A stretch of DNA of 64,000 bases from Dioscorea cayenensis subsp. rotundata (Eukaryota; Streptophyta; Magnoliopsida; Dioscoreales; Dioscoreaceae): assembly GCF_009730915.1 (NCBI RefSeq), contig NC_052481.1, positions 17,852,386 to 17,916,385 of the forward strand. Reading direction: 5' to 3'. How positions within the stretch are numbered: the first letter of the stretch is position 1; every line of letters starts with the position of its first letter. Below the pieces are notes generated by a model. That model worked only from the letters and a program-made list of their open reading frames with translations. It made no database searches and was not told where the DNA came from. Shown one piece after another: positions 45,559 to 64,000 of this stretch. The translations under genes and the position numbers were made by a program.

Positions 45559-46553
45559 GTTTGAAGAGCAATATCATTAGTTTACTGCAACTTGAGGAAT
45601 ATGTGTGCAAAACTGTATTGGACGATGGTTTCTAATGTATATATGATAGACAACAAAAGCTATTGGCGAAGGTGAAAAGATCAAAGAATAGATTGTATGT
45701 GTTAAACCTGAATATGACACAACAAATATGTTTATTAGTAAGCATCAAGAATGATGCATGGTTGTGGCACGCTCATTATGGGCCCCTGAATTTTCAAGCT
45801 TTAAGAAACTTGGCACAGGAGGACATGATGATCAGTTTGCCGCAGATTGAAGCAAGTAGACCAACTATGCGATGGGTACCTCATCAGTAAGCAACGATGC
45901 TCGCCATTCCCACAGGAGGCTGTCTACCGTGCCGAGCGTCCACTCCAGCTTGTACATGGCGATATTTGTGGGCCGATAACACCTGCAACACTAGCTGGGA
46001 AGAGGTATTTTGTGCTTATAGTTGATGATTTCACTCGATACATGTGGGTGGCATTACTCAAGAGCAAAGATGATGCACTTTGCACATTTAAAAAAAAAAT
46101 CAAGGCAACAGCTGAGATGGAGACTGATCTTAAGATAAAGGCTCTTCGCATCGATCGTGGAGGTAAATTCACATCTAATGAGTTTAGTGAGTTCTGTGAG
46201 AATCTAGAGGTGACGTGGTTCCTAACCGCCCTATATTCTCCGCAATCGAACGGAGTGGTATCGAGAAGGAACCAAACCGGTGTCGTAATGGCAAGAAGCT
46301 TGTTAAACAACAGTCAAGTGCCGAGCATGTATTTGGGTGAAGCAATTACAATTGTTGTCTACATACTTAACCGAGCTCCCGGCGAAGTGTATCAGGTATG
46401 ACACCCTATGAGGCTTGGTATCAAAGGAAGCCAAGTGTACGCCATCTGCGAACTTTTAGGTGTGTTGGCTATGTTAAGTTGACAACTCCACACTTTCAAA
46501 ACTGGTGAACAAGAGCATTCCCATGGTGTTTTTCGGCTATGAGGCTAGAAGCA
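45559..46553 (+). pseudogene. Copia 3 integrase region
   Basis: This continues the protease-to-integrase part of copia 3 after the nested copia 4. It has SNIISL, a pre-integrase LWHAHYGPLNFQALRNLA near 45755, then integrase (45847-46401) with VHGDICGPITP, VDDFTRYMWV, GGKFTSNEF and SPQSNGVVSRRN. The ERKN motif of the core has changed to SRRN. Frameshifts occur near 45870 and 46397. The frame reaches FFGYEARSK, where the next insertion begins. Confidence 0.85.
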
Positions 46554-47199
46554 GGGACAACCAAAGGGGGGCTAGCAGGGGCTGAAGCCCCCCTCGGCGC
46601 TAGAGACACTACTTTTCAGTCAGTATAAAATTTGATAGTATCGATTTTTCTATACTTAAACTAATGTAAAATAGACTATTTTGATATATAAAAGTATGAA
46701 ATGGAGTGGTGCTTGTGTGGTTAGTGGGTCTAGTTCTTAAAACATGTGACTTTTCAACCCACCCAAGTTCAAATCCTCTTTGGCGCATGTGTTTTTTTCA
46801 CATTTTATTTTTTAATTTAAAAATTTCTAGGATTTTAAAATTTATAAAAAATTAAACAATCTTATATAAAATTTTAGTAATTTAAAAAAAACGTTGAAAT
46901 TGATTATGAGGCATAGCAAATATATTATAACATATATATTTTTAAAAAGTACAAACTTGAGATGCATTTTTTTATTAGCTGAATTATTGAAAATCTTATA
47001 TATTTGCTATAGATAATAACAAAAATTTAAATTATACTCTGTGTTTTTTAATGTGTATTCGAAAATTTGTTATATTAATACATTAGTCTTCATTTAAAAT
47101 AATTATTTTGTTGTATTATTTTTTTATATATTATTTTTTTATGTTTTGATTTTAGGTTTTAGCCCCCCTACCATTGAGTCCTGGTTCCTTCACTGGCTG
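46554..47199. mobile_element. 0.65-kb non-autonomous element with pol III-like boxes, nested in copia 3
   Basis: It interrupts the copia 3 reading GYEARS|KAYRMF. GGCTAGAAGCA before it (46543-46553) recurs as GGCTGGAAGCA (47195-47205), a probable 11-bp target duplication with one mismatch. The ends are G-rich and C-rich in opposite senses (CCAAAGGGGGGCTAGC and AGCCCCCCTACC), a short imperfect inverted repeat. Inside, TGTGGTTAGTGG at 46716-46727 resembles a pol III A box and AGTTCAAATCC at 46766-46776 a B box. The rest is AT-rich and non-coding. Its class is unclear: a Mutator-type MITE or a tRNA-derived element. Confidence 0.6.
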
Positions 47200-48080
47200 G
47201 AAGCAAGGCATATAGGATGTTTGATCCTGTGCAGAAAAAACTCCACATTTCACATGATGTTGTTTTTATGAAAAAAGGCATTGCCAATGGGACCGGATGG
47301 TTGATGAAAATGTACAAGGTATGGGTGACATTTTTTATGAAGACACGGGCGGTGAGGATTCTGAAAACTCTAACCAAGTTGAACCCAGCAGCCCGTCTGG
47401 CGAGAATGAAGAGAGTCAAGGACAGATGCAACGTTGGTACATGACCCATCTAAGATGCACACGGAAACACCCACAGTATCACCGGTTTCGTCCATGAAGA
47501 AGCCGACGCGGAAGCCACAACGATTTCGTTCACTGCAGGAAGTGTATGATGAATCATCGAAGGTTAAGTTGGAGTATTTTGAGATGTGTATGATTGCAGC
47601 TGAGGAGCCTAGATGTGTTAAGTAAGCACAGGAATCATGAGAGCTGGAGGCATGCTATGCGAGAAGAGTTGAGGGCCATTGAAGATAATAAGACATATGA
47701 TCTTGTTGATCTGTCCCCAACCACAAACCCATTGGGCTCAAGTGGGTATTTAAAGTGAAAAAGGATCCTTATGGTAAAATAATTAAGTATAAAACTCACC
47801 TTGTTGCAAAAGGGTATATGCAGAAACAAGCTATATACTTTGATGAAGTTTTCACGCCCAATGTCAAATTGAAATTGTCAAGTTGCTCATTGCTTTGGCA
47901 GCTCAAGAATCATGGGAGGTGCACCATATGGATGTAAAATCGACATTTCTCAATGGTGAACTTGAAGAAGAAGTATATGTGGCACAACCTCCTGATTCAT
48001 CGTTGAAGGCAGCAAAAGAAAGGTGTTGAAGCTGCGGAAGGCATTATACGGGTTCCGACAGGCACCAAGAGCTTTGAATG
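47200..48080 (+). pseudogene. Copia 3 integrase end and partial reverse transcriptase
   Basis: After the insertion the frame gives YRMFDPVQKKLHISHDVVF, the integrase C-terminal block, then RFRSLQEVYDES. The reverse-transcriptase start follows in broken frames (WRHAMREELRAIEDNKTYDLV, HLVAKGYMQKQA, a remnant of DVKSTFLNGELEEEVYV, and KALYGFRQAPRAL near 48060). Homology then ends abruptly, before YVDD. No RNase H or 3' LTR follows. Confidence 0.8.
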
Positions 48081-49479
48081 TAAAGCTTGATAACAGCTTT
48101 GTCTCAGATTTTATATAACTCCAAAATTAGAGATTTTTACGGACAATCATATAACTTAATAATAAACAACTTTTCTATGTTTCATCTTACCTAATTCAAT
48201 CTTTATGACCATGAAAAATACCCATCAATATTGATGTTTTGCACAGACATCCCATCCGAGATAATTTACTAACAAAATCATATCTCATAAATGCAAGTGT
48301 ATAAAATCTGAAATTTTTTAAATCTTAGGTAACATCAATATATACAACTTTCATATTAAGCATGAGTCCAGATTCAACTTCTAAGATCCTCAAATTCTCT
48401 GATCAATCTTCAAGCTTCATGTAGAAATACCATTGAGCACATCTACAGAAATCTGATCATATCTCACAAATTGCATGGGTAAAAATTCTAAATTTTGGTA
48501 GAGACAAAGATAAAGTCATCTTGTAAAACTTTTTTATATAAATCTAAATCTAATCAGACTCAAAAACCATAACATAAATAAAAAACGCTTAAAGGCCTGC
48601 ACAGAAATCCTGCCCAGGGCACCTACATTCAAAGGCTATATCTTACAGGATACAACTTCAAAGATTCTGAAATTTTGCAGTAAACTAGTTAAGATTAGTA
48701 TTTAGTAATTTCATATTTTGATCTCCTCCAAAATCAGCCTTTAGGTCTCCCAAAATTAAAGAGGGATCTCTGTTATGCTGATAGGAAATTTTTTAATCTT
48801 ATCGTCAAATTAAATCAAATCAACATTCTCGTCAAACCCTAACCGTAACTAGTATCATTGTCACAACAATCATAAGAAAGAGTATAAACAAAATAAATCA
48901 GAACTTTACCTCAACAAAAACAGTGAAACAAATCTTTGATGATGAGACCCTTCTCCCGTCCTCGCCGCCGACACCACCCGCAAACAAGGAGAGAATTATG
49001 CTAGGCCTCTTTCTCCCCCCTAAAAGCGGAGATCTAAAACTGAAAGAGGTGAAGAGGTAGCTAGGGTGTTGAAACAAAAACAAAATCAACGGCTAGAATT
49101 AAAAGTAACAACAGCGGCTAGGATTTAATCAACGGGTGGGGCTCACATGGTCATAATGAAATGAGTGGATGTAATGAACTACATGGACAGGACGGCAATG
49201 AAATTTCACTTGAGATGCTTGAGGATGATGAGAGTTTTGAAACCGAGGCCTTCTTAGTGGAATGGAGAAGATGTGGTTCGTATTGAAGAAAAGAGATTAC
49301 CAATGGCTACCAAAAGGGTTTGGTCTTAATATATTCATTTGATGGGAACTGAAGCATAACCTAGAGGTACCTATCTAGTATTCGGTCAAAATTAATATAT
49401 ATTCAATGTTTACAGGAATATTTTTGTTACGGAGATACAACAAAATATATTTTTTTATGGTAAACCTCGCTTTACAGAG
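48081..49479. other. Unassigned repetitive DNA
   Basis: From 48240 to 48770 about three diverged units of roughly 150-190 bases share CAGAAATC, ATATCTCACAA, TTCTAAATTTTG and CTTGTAAAAC-like motifs, as in a decayed tandem or LTR-derived repeat. A GC-richer patch at 48940-49060 has no recognisable gene. Nothing else is supported. Confidence 0.4.
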
Positions 49480-49975
49480 ATGCAGCAGACTCCTAACATT
49501 TACTTGTGTCCTTTGTTATGCAGACCTTGAATCAGTTGATCACTTCTTCATTCATTTTGACTCAGCTATCTTGTCCCACTTTAATCAGGTCCTTAGGACC
49601 CTATATTTTCTCTGCTTCTTTCAGTCCGAGAATTTTAGGATCTTTTAGTTAGAGCCCTTACTTGGAATGTTTGGATAGCTAAAACATGACTTCATTTTCA
49701 TTCATAAAACTCCTAACTTGCATTCAATTATTTTGAACATAAGGCAGACTTTTGTCTTTTGGGTTTCAACTTCACTGGCTAACAAGAGACAGAAGTTGGA
49801 GTTCTCTCTTAGCCTAGGAGTTGTTTGTATTTTGGTGTGTTTTTTGTTTTTCCCTTTTCTATTTGCACCTCTAATAAATCTATGTATGTGTTTTTTGTGT
49901 TGTTTGCATGCTTGTGATGTTTTATGTTTTTTTAATAAAATTGTGGTTTTTCCACTCCATAAAAATAATATATAT
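49480..49975 (+). mobile_element. LINE 3' tail fragment
   Basis: The + strand encodes a zf-RVT-like RLLTFTCVLCYADLESVDHFF and then a broken ALTWNVWIAKT segment. It ends in AATAAAATTGTGGTTTTTCCA and an A-rich/TA tail at about 49935-49985, the same tail as the other LINEs of this window. It is strongly 5' truncated. Confidence 0.7.
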
Positions 49976-50022
49976 ATATATATATATAAAGCACATCAAG
50001 CATAGGTTGAAAATCAAAATAA

Positions 50023-51415
50023 GAGCCTATTTGGATGCATAATAAATTTTCCATAGGATTCGAAGATGATTTCTATGGAATTTACTATAGAAAAAATTCC
50101 TACGGAATGGTGTTTGGATAAACAAAAAAAAATTCATAGGAATTTAATTTTAAAAATAAATTTGTTTTTATCCTCTTCATTGTTTTATTTATTTATTTTT
50201 TTAATTTTGGTTGTGATACTCAAATTACATTAACGGATGATGTTTGTTGAGTACATCAGATTCTATTTTATCATCAATCCAATAGCCAATTTTCTAAATT
50301 AATTAAAAGTTTTCTCATGCTAATTAATGAATAAACATCAAAATAAGTTGTGCAGCTCTCCTTATTCCCAATATGAGTTCCCCATCATTTCCCCTAAATA
50401 AATAAAATCCAAACAATCATAAGAAAGTCGTTTAAGCCTAAGCCACTTTAATGGATCAAATCCACAGAGGCGCACTAAAGAAAGAGCACCGCATCCCCTG
50501 AAGCCGGTTTCTTCTTATTAGCAAATGCACTCCACCCAGTTGTCAAAAGATGCCTGCGTGGTTGTCCAGCAAAACACACAAAACTAATAATTCATTCAAA
50601 ATGGTTTCTATAGACATGCAATTCCAAAATCAACAAAAATACTCCTCAAAATCACTGAAAAGATGAAATTTCCAGTAATTAAGAACAAATCACATCACGT
50701 AAGAATGTTGCATATGGTCAATTTCATCATACATTGGAATAAATATATTATATTTGGGGAAACACAACCTCATGATCATATTCATCAGATAATGCAAAGC
50801 CAATAAACAGCTCATAAAACACACACCTCTATAAATATGGCTGAATCTCCACTCCATGTCATGCAAATCCTTAGCAACAAGCTCCTGGGAAGGCCTGAGT
50901 TGCTCTGGAGATAGGCTTGGATTAGGAAGTCAAAAGGAGAGATGAAGGAGAAGTGGCAAAGGTTGGTGGATTTGAGAAGGGAGTCGAAGGCGACGGTGAG
51001 GGAGGTTCGGCGAGATACATGGGAGTGAAGGAGCAATGAGGTTGGCTAGTGGAGGATGTAGGAGGGTGGAATGGCGGAAATGGCGATGGAGCCCGAGAAA
51101 GTTGAAAAAGCGGAGGAGGAGGCAAGGATCGGAGTCAACAGTGCGTAGGAGGAGGAGGAGGAGCTTGATGTGTGAGGTTTGAGGCGGCCAAGATGAAGGG
51201 TGTGCAAGAGACGAAGCCACGAACGAAAAGTAGAGGAAAAAAATATTTTGGTTACAACCTTTTTTTAAAATTACTATGGAATCTTATGATTCCATAGTAA
51301 TTTTATCCTATCAAAATGGTATCCAAATACCCTTTATTATAATTTCCTACATAATATCAAATTCTATAGGAATTATCACCATTCCTATGGAATTTAGTGG
51401 TACCCAAACATGGCC
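50023..51415. mobile_element. TIR element of PIF/Harbinger type with captured gene fragment
   Basis: The left end (GAGCCTATTTGGATGC...) and the complement of the right end (GGCCATGTTTGGGTACC...) match over about 70 bases, including CCATAGGA and CTATRGAATTT blocks. TAA flanks both ends, the three-base PIF/Harbinger target duplication. There is no transposase. The inside changes from AT-rich to GC-rich at 50870-51225, where a gene fragment lies on the minus strand. Confidence 0.55.
50870..51225 (-). pseudogene. Possible PPR-protein gene fragment inside the TIR element
   Basis: On the minus strand two overlapping frames read as one protein start after a frameshift near 51030. The first has DSDPCLLLRFFNFLG and HRHFRHSTLLHPPLANLI; the second has VAFDSLLKSTNLCH and [24 protein letters not shown]. 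Phrases such as LRFFNFLG, FDSLL and [11 protein letters not shown] are typical of the N-terminal part of plant pentatricopeptide-repeat proteins. There is one frame break, and no PPR array follows. The assignment comes from family resemblance only. Confidence 0.4.
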
Positions 51416-51893
51416 TAAGTTTTTCATTTTTGTCACTGTGCTTATGAATAGTAGCACAATAAAAAATGAGATGTACAGTGTTTTAATTTGAACCATTCAA
51501 TCAAATCAAACCAAATGTAGAACATACCATGCATGGAATACATAGTGTTTTGAACCTACAACAGCCTTATAAAAACCAAAATAAAACTAATCAATCCAAA
51601 CTAAACCCTAATCAACTCTCACTATGCTCCATAATCATTATTGTGCTCAACTGCTGGATGTTCTACAAAGGTCTGCAGTTGATGTGTTCTAATATATATA
51701 TATGTTTTTGAACCAGAATCAAAACTCATATTACTAATTAGTAGAAAGTTTTAATTACAAATATAGTACCTATCCTAAACAAGAGTTTAAATAAGTTATT
51801 ATACCAATAGTTTTGTGAAGTTGTACATTCCTTAATTTTCGGCAACTCTTTGGTATTAGTTTTGCTTATATTAGTTAAATGGTTATATTTAGT
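51416..51893. other. Intergenic AT-rich DNA
   Basis: No gene, RNA or element is recognised between the two inverted-repeat elements. Confidence 0.5.
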
Positions 51894-53073
51894 CTTTTTT
51901 TAAATATTGTAAAAAAAAATATTTACGAAATTACGCATTCTGTGGAACCTTTTTCTTTAAAAAAAATAGAAAATGGAAGAACCCTTTTTCTATTTTTTTA
52001 ATTAAAAAAAAGATGAAAACAGGAGAGTTTCTCTTGTTTTCATTTTTTTTAATTAAAAAAAATTAAAAACGGGAAATTCTTTTGTTTTGTTTTCTTTTTT
52101 TTTTAAAAAAAATTCTTAGCGGAAGTCAAGCATGGCGGTTGTTAAGAATTTTTAAATTTTTTTAAAAATTTATATTAGAAAATAATGGTCAAGCTATATA
52201 TCTTTTTACGCTTTTTTTAAAATATAAATCTCAAAAATATTAGAAAATAAGACGGTCAAACATGCACCAATTAGAAATTATTGCGAAGTTGGTTAGTTCA
52301 ACCTGCACCGGTCAGTAATTATTACGAAATAGAGGCGATCAAATCGACTGATTGTCGGATGGTCTAACCTGCACCGGTCAGTAATTAGTACAAAATAGGA
52401 CTGTCAAACATGCACCAGTCAATAATTAGTACAAACTAGGATTGTCAAACATGCACCTTTCAGTAATTTGGACAAAAGTAGAACAGTCAAACCTGAACCG
52501 GTTAGTACTTAGTATAAAGTAAGATGGTCAAACCTATACCGATCAGTAATTAGTATAAAGTATGATTGTCAAACTTATACTGGTCAGTAATTATGACGGT
52601 CTAACCTATAATGATCATAAATTAAATTAGTCAAAACTTGACTTCCTTATACAAGCCAACCTTTAGTAGTCTATTTTCACTCTTATATATTATTTACGCT
52701 TTTTCACCTCACTCACCTTTTTACTTTTAGTTTCTTAAAGTGGGAAAGTGGGGATTATATAAGAAAACAAAATAAAAAAAATACAATGGTAAAAAAAGAG
52801 TAACTTTTTTATGGCCATTAATAGGCCAATATATATAATATTTAAAAAATCTCCCGTTTTCACTAAGGAAAAACGGGTGAGACGCTCCCATTTTCACCTT
52901 TTCTTTTATTTTTAAAAATAAAAAATAATAACGTGCTCTTCTGATTTCAGTATTTAAAAAAAGAGAAAATTGGAAAACTTTTCCCTTGTTTTCAAAAAAT
53001 ATGTATTTTTAGTAAATAATACACAAAATACGTAATTTCGTAAACTTTTGTTGTTGTAATATTAGAAAAAAAC
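51894..53073. mobile_element. 1.2-kb inverted-repeat element
   Basis: The left end (CTTTTTTTAAATATTGT then TTTACGAAATTACGCATTCTG) is the inverted match of the right end (complement: GGTTTTTTTCTAATATTAC then TTTACGAAATTACGTATTTTG). Target duplications are not clear. Inside are repeated blocks with AAAACGGG and TTAATTAAAAAAAA, and a 41-bp tandem array. There is no coding frame. It resembles a non-autonomous Mutator-like element, but the class is unproven. Confidence 0.55.
52253..52610. repeat. 41-bp tandem repeat, about eight to nine units
   Basis: Units begin GTCAAACMTGCACCRGTCAG and continue TAATTAGTACAAARTAGGAYT. Several whole units follow at exact 41-base spacing; one near 52340 is partial. 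Units are 70-90 percent alike by eye, so the array is old. Confidence 0.85.
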
Positions 53074-54103
53074 CTTTATCAGAGCTATTAAATGTATAAG
53101 TTACCCAATAATAATATATCAAATTCAAATGATTCGCACAAAATTAAAGTAAACAAATCCTCCCATTTAACAATTTTTTAATATACTGTACAAATGTAAT
53201 TAACATGATTAATAGTTTTTAATTAATCATGTGCCATAAAAAAATAAATTTTGACTGCCTTTAAAATGTAGCATTTGACATTTTTTGCTCAATCATATTT
53301 ATATTATGAAGGTATTGGAAAATATTAATGCATTGTTTCTATTGTGTACAGAGATTTATAAATTTTACCACCACAATAGTTTGGTGGTATGACATTAAGT
53401 TTTTTGGAGAAGATAAAAGGATTTGACATGATTCCACTAAGAAATTACTTCCTCTTAGTCACATATATACTATACCTTGTACGGTTTGCACCAACATTGT
53501 CAATTTTAGTTTGAGTATGCATAACAGTTTATGTTTTTTCTTATATATATATTCAAATTGTGATTGTTTTAATTAAAAATTATATTATTATATTTTCTTT
53601 AATTTGAGACAATTGTTTTGTTGATTATTTTTTTTCCTTTTATGCTTTGCTTTTGCCTAGTGGTTCCGCTATTATTACATTGTAATTTTATTTACAAAGT
53701 GTTAATTTTTTTAGTTTTCAATTTATTGCTCACTTGAGTGAAGTTTCACAGTTTGTCTCTTAAACAATAAAATTCATTTCTACATGGAATCGTAAACCGT
53801 TTACTGAGATATATATATATATATATATAGAGTATTAATTATTCTTTCTTGCAAAACAATTTATTAAATTTTTGTATGCAAATCATATATTTTTTATATT
53901 CTTCTTAATTGCTTAAGTTAGTTCAATCTACGGTCAACGCTGTTGAACCCTTGACCGGTTTCACCGGGTCAATGCCAGGTTCAAAGTTTAACGACATCAC
54001 TAAATACCTGGCCCATCTTAATATACAATCAAAATTAATCATGTTCTAAGAGCAAACTGGAAAAGAGCACTAGCTTCATGACAACATGGCACTGACCAGC
54101 CCT

Positions 54104-54225
54104 TAACATCACCCAAAATTCTTCCAATGTAAAATATACAAAAGTTGCAGCTCCTTTATATTATTAACATCACCCAAAATTCTTCCAATGTAAAATATAC
54201 AAAAGTTGCAGCTCCTTTATATTAT
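54104..54225. repeat. 61-bp perfect tandem duplication
   Basis: AACATCACCCAAAATTCTTC and the following bases to TTTATATTATT occur twice at 61-base spacing with no difference seen, so the duplication is recent. Confidence 0.9.
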
Positions 54226-54287
54226 TTGACTTTAGATACTGTGGGTCAAACTTGTAACAAAAGAAGATATATATAGTTAGTTAAAGG

Positions 54288-54290
<3 letters not shown>

Positions 54291-54323
<33 letters not shown>
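54291..54323. repeat. (TA)n microsatellite
   Basis: About 16 uninterrupted TA units. Confidence 0.95.
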
Positions 54324-54326
<3 letters not shown>

Positions 54327-54837
54327 GACAATAAGCGACAAGAATCTCTCATAAAAGATTTATTTAAGAGATAAAAAAATAAGGAGGTTCACCAACAATG
54401 ATTTACAGACTTTCTGTCATTTAACTTTAGAAGAAAAGTATAGATTATACAAATTTTCTGATAAATCATGTGTTTTTATCCCCTCAAGGAAAAATCTCAA
54501 CAGAAAGTCAACAGTTACAATTTTTTTTTTAATAAAAACATATAAATTATGGAAAATATTTTTAAAATTAAAATTATATATAAAAAAATACTATATTAAT
54601 AAAACAAGACTAAAATTTTGCTCAATTGATGTAGCATTTCTAGAAAGCAGAGATAGAGGGTGCATGGAAGCAAAGATTTTGTTAAAATATAACTAAAATA
54701 AATAAATAAATGAAAATGATACATATCTTAACAGACAGATATTTTTAAAATCAAAGCATGTAAAGTCAGCCAAAAAGCGCATGAAAGGATTGACTGTCCT
54801 TTATTCAAGAACAGTGATCTCCAACACCTCCCCGGCG

Positions 54838-63399
<8,562 letters not shown>

Positions 63400-63635
63400 A
63401 AACACGGTTTACTGCTTTGATATTTTTTTTTTGACACGATATTACTACATTGATTTGATGCATCAATTTTGTGCTTTTTACTTGTTTGTGTACATTGATA
63501 AATGTGAATATAATATCAAATTTCTGACCTACAACATATCTTGGGTTATCCTTTTACGTATCCTTAACAAACCTGTGCCATGCCATCTCTGTCTCTTGTC
63601 TACTATAACTTGGAATTCTAAGACAGAGATTGACA
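63400..63635 (+). other. 3' UTR of BSK copy 4
   Basis: The sequence matches the 3' region of copies 1-3 (the GATTTGAT and TGTGAATA blocks). No further exon is needed. Confidence 0.55.
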
Positions 63636-63925
63636 TTGCCGGTTTCTATGGTTTTGGATTGAATCTTACTATATGTTTTGCAGGATGTTGTCAGATACCA
63701 GTTAAGGTGGAATTGGATGCTGAGGTGAAAGTTCTGCTCATTGCCTTATACCACGCCAGCTTGGAATGTGCGAGGATTAGAAGATTCTTTATTAGCAATT
63801 CGGATACTGTAAAATTGATTACTGGAGGGAGTTGTGTAAATGTATGGCATGCTCATCAGTTGACTATAGAGCTTCAAAATCTCCTCATCTTGGCAGGCTC
63901 CCCGAAGATTGATACTATACCTTAG
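63636..63925 (+). pseudogene. RNase H-like (RVT_3 type) fragment
   Basis: The frame reads FYGFGLNLT, ICFAGCCQIPVKVELDAEVK, VLLIALYHASLECA, ISNSDTVKLITGG and ELQNLLILAGSPKIDTIP. This order resembles the plant RVT_3 ribonuclease H domain: an alternative to its first strand, the AE-K-LL-AL helix, the D in -SDTVKLI- and a later helix. A TAG ends it at 63923-63925, where the family usually continues. It has no start codon or upstream domain, so it is probably a retroelement or gene remnant. Confidence 0.5.
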
Positions 63926-64000
63926 GCTTGGATATTTGCCACAATTTTGGCATGGCTTTTTTGTTACAGCATGGTGTTGTATACTCCGTGAAAAAATAAA

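Larger units (their letters stand above)
34330..48080 (+). mobile_element. Host copia element (copia 3), decayed, carrying three nested insertions
   Basis: The 5' LTR is seen from about 34330 (TATA-like TATAAAAG at 34341) to 34461 and, after the nested element, from 39166 to about 39212; its left end is not defined. Then come the primer-binding site at 39214, gag and protease (39278-40527), integrase (45564-46553) and integrase end plus partial reverse transcriptase (47200-48080). The pieces join exactly once the insertions are removed: for example TACATACCCTGTTTG continues into AAGAGCAATATC, reading PCLKSNIISL. Reverse transcriptase stops near ALYGFRQAPRAL, and no 3' LTR is found. Confidence 0.8.
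53074..54780. other. Intergenic AT-rich DNA upstream of BSK copy 4
   Basis: No gene is seen. It holds TA runs at about 53810-53829 and 54291-54323 and a 61-bp duplication. From about 54700 it becomes similar to the upstream region of the other BSK copies. Confidence 0.5.

Noticed and set aside
54781..54837. In-frame upstream ATG of BSK copy 4
   Set aside because: It lies at the former TATA position and would bury the conserved Met-Gly-Cys lipidation signal.
63431..63630. First part of the 164-residue open frame after BSK copy 4
   Set aside because: It is BSK 3' UTR sequence shared with other copies; only the part after about 63636 looks protein-like.

Overview
This window is nuclear DNA from a flowering plant. 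The evidence is GT-AG introns, Ty1/copia elements primed by initiator-Met tRNA, plant LINEs with a zinc-binding reverse-transcriptase tail, tRNA-derived SINEs, and a plant-specific gene family. The first exons are GC-rich and the rest of each gene is AT-rich, which fits a monocot, but the species cannot be named from the sequence. All exon boundaries were read by eye from splice signals and from comparison between paralogues.

The backbone is a head-to-tail array, all on the + strand, of four genes of the BSK family (brassinosteroid-signalling kinase, receptor-like cytoplasmic kinase XII): copy 1 (3.2-6.9 kb), copy 2 (18.1-23.8 kb), copy 3 (28.9-33.4 kb) and copy 4 (54.8-63.4 kb). Each starts with Met-Gly-Cys (lipid anchor), followed by a degenerate kinase domain whose DFG is replaced by Cys-Phe-Gly (or Cys-Phe-Asp). 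The family normally ends in a TPR domain. Copies 1 and 3 share one structure: TPR exons lost, a 131-bp exon 3, and Gly/Ala-type exon 2 residues. Copies 2 and 4 share another: TPR exons kept and a 134-bp exon 3. The array is therefore A-B-A-B, as if a two-gene module had been duplicated. Copy 1 has a one-base frameshift and copy 2 has two frame breaks. Copy 3 is open but lacks the TPR and has gained a proline/histidine-rich coding minisatellite. Copy 4 is the only copy open across kinase and TPR, but its TATA box is lost and its C-terminus runs into former 3' UTR.

Between and inside the genes lie transposable elements. At 1-2.5 kb there is a decayed copia on the minus strand, and at 7.7-8.1 kb a hAT-type MITE rich in GAGCTC. 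At 12.4-17.3 kb there is a long, degenerate LINE. At 25.8-28.6 kb there are two LINE pieces, one with an inverted part. From 34.3 to 48.1 kb a decayed copia (+) has been hit three times: by a very young copia with identical LTRs (34462-39165, minus strand), by an older copia (40528-45558, + strand), and by a 0.65-kb element with pol III-like boxes (46554-47199). At 49.5 kb there is a LINE tail. At 50.0-51.4 kb a terminal-inverted-repeat element carries what looks like a broken PPR gene fragment. At 51.9-53.1 kb another inverted-repeat element encloses a 41-bp tandem array. The introns of copy 4 hold a LINE stub, a TRIM-like pair of repeats, a 5'-inverted (twin-primed) LINE and two SINEs, all datable because the paralogous introns act as empty sites.

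The genes do not form an operon or pathway. They are paralogues expected to act at the plasma membrane as scaffolds in receptor-kinase signalling. The main interest is their alternating layout and their progressive domain loss and gain.
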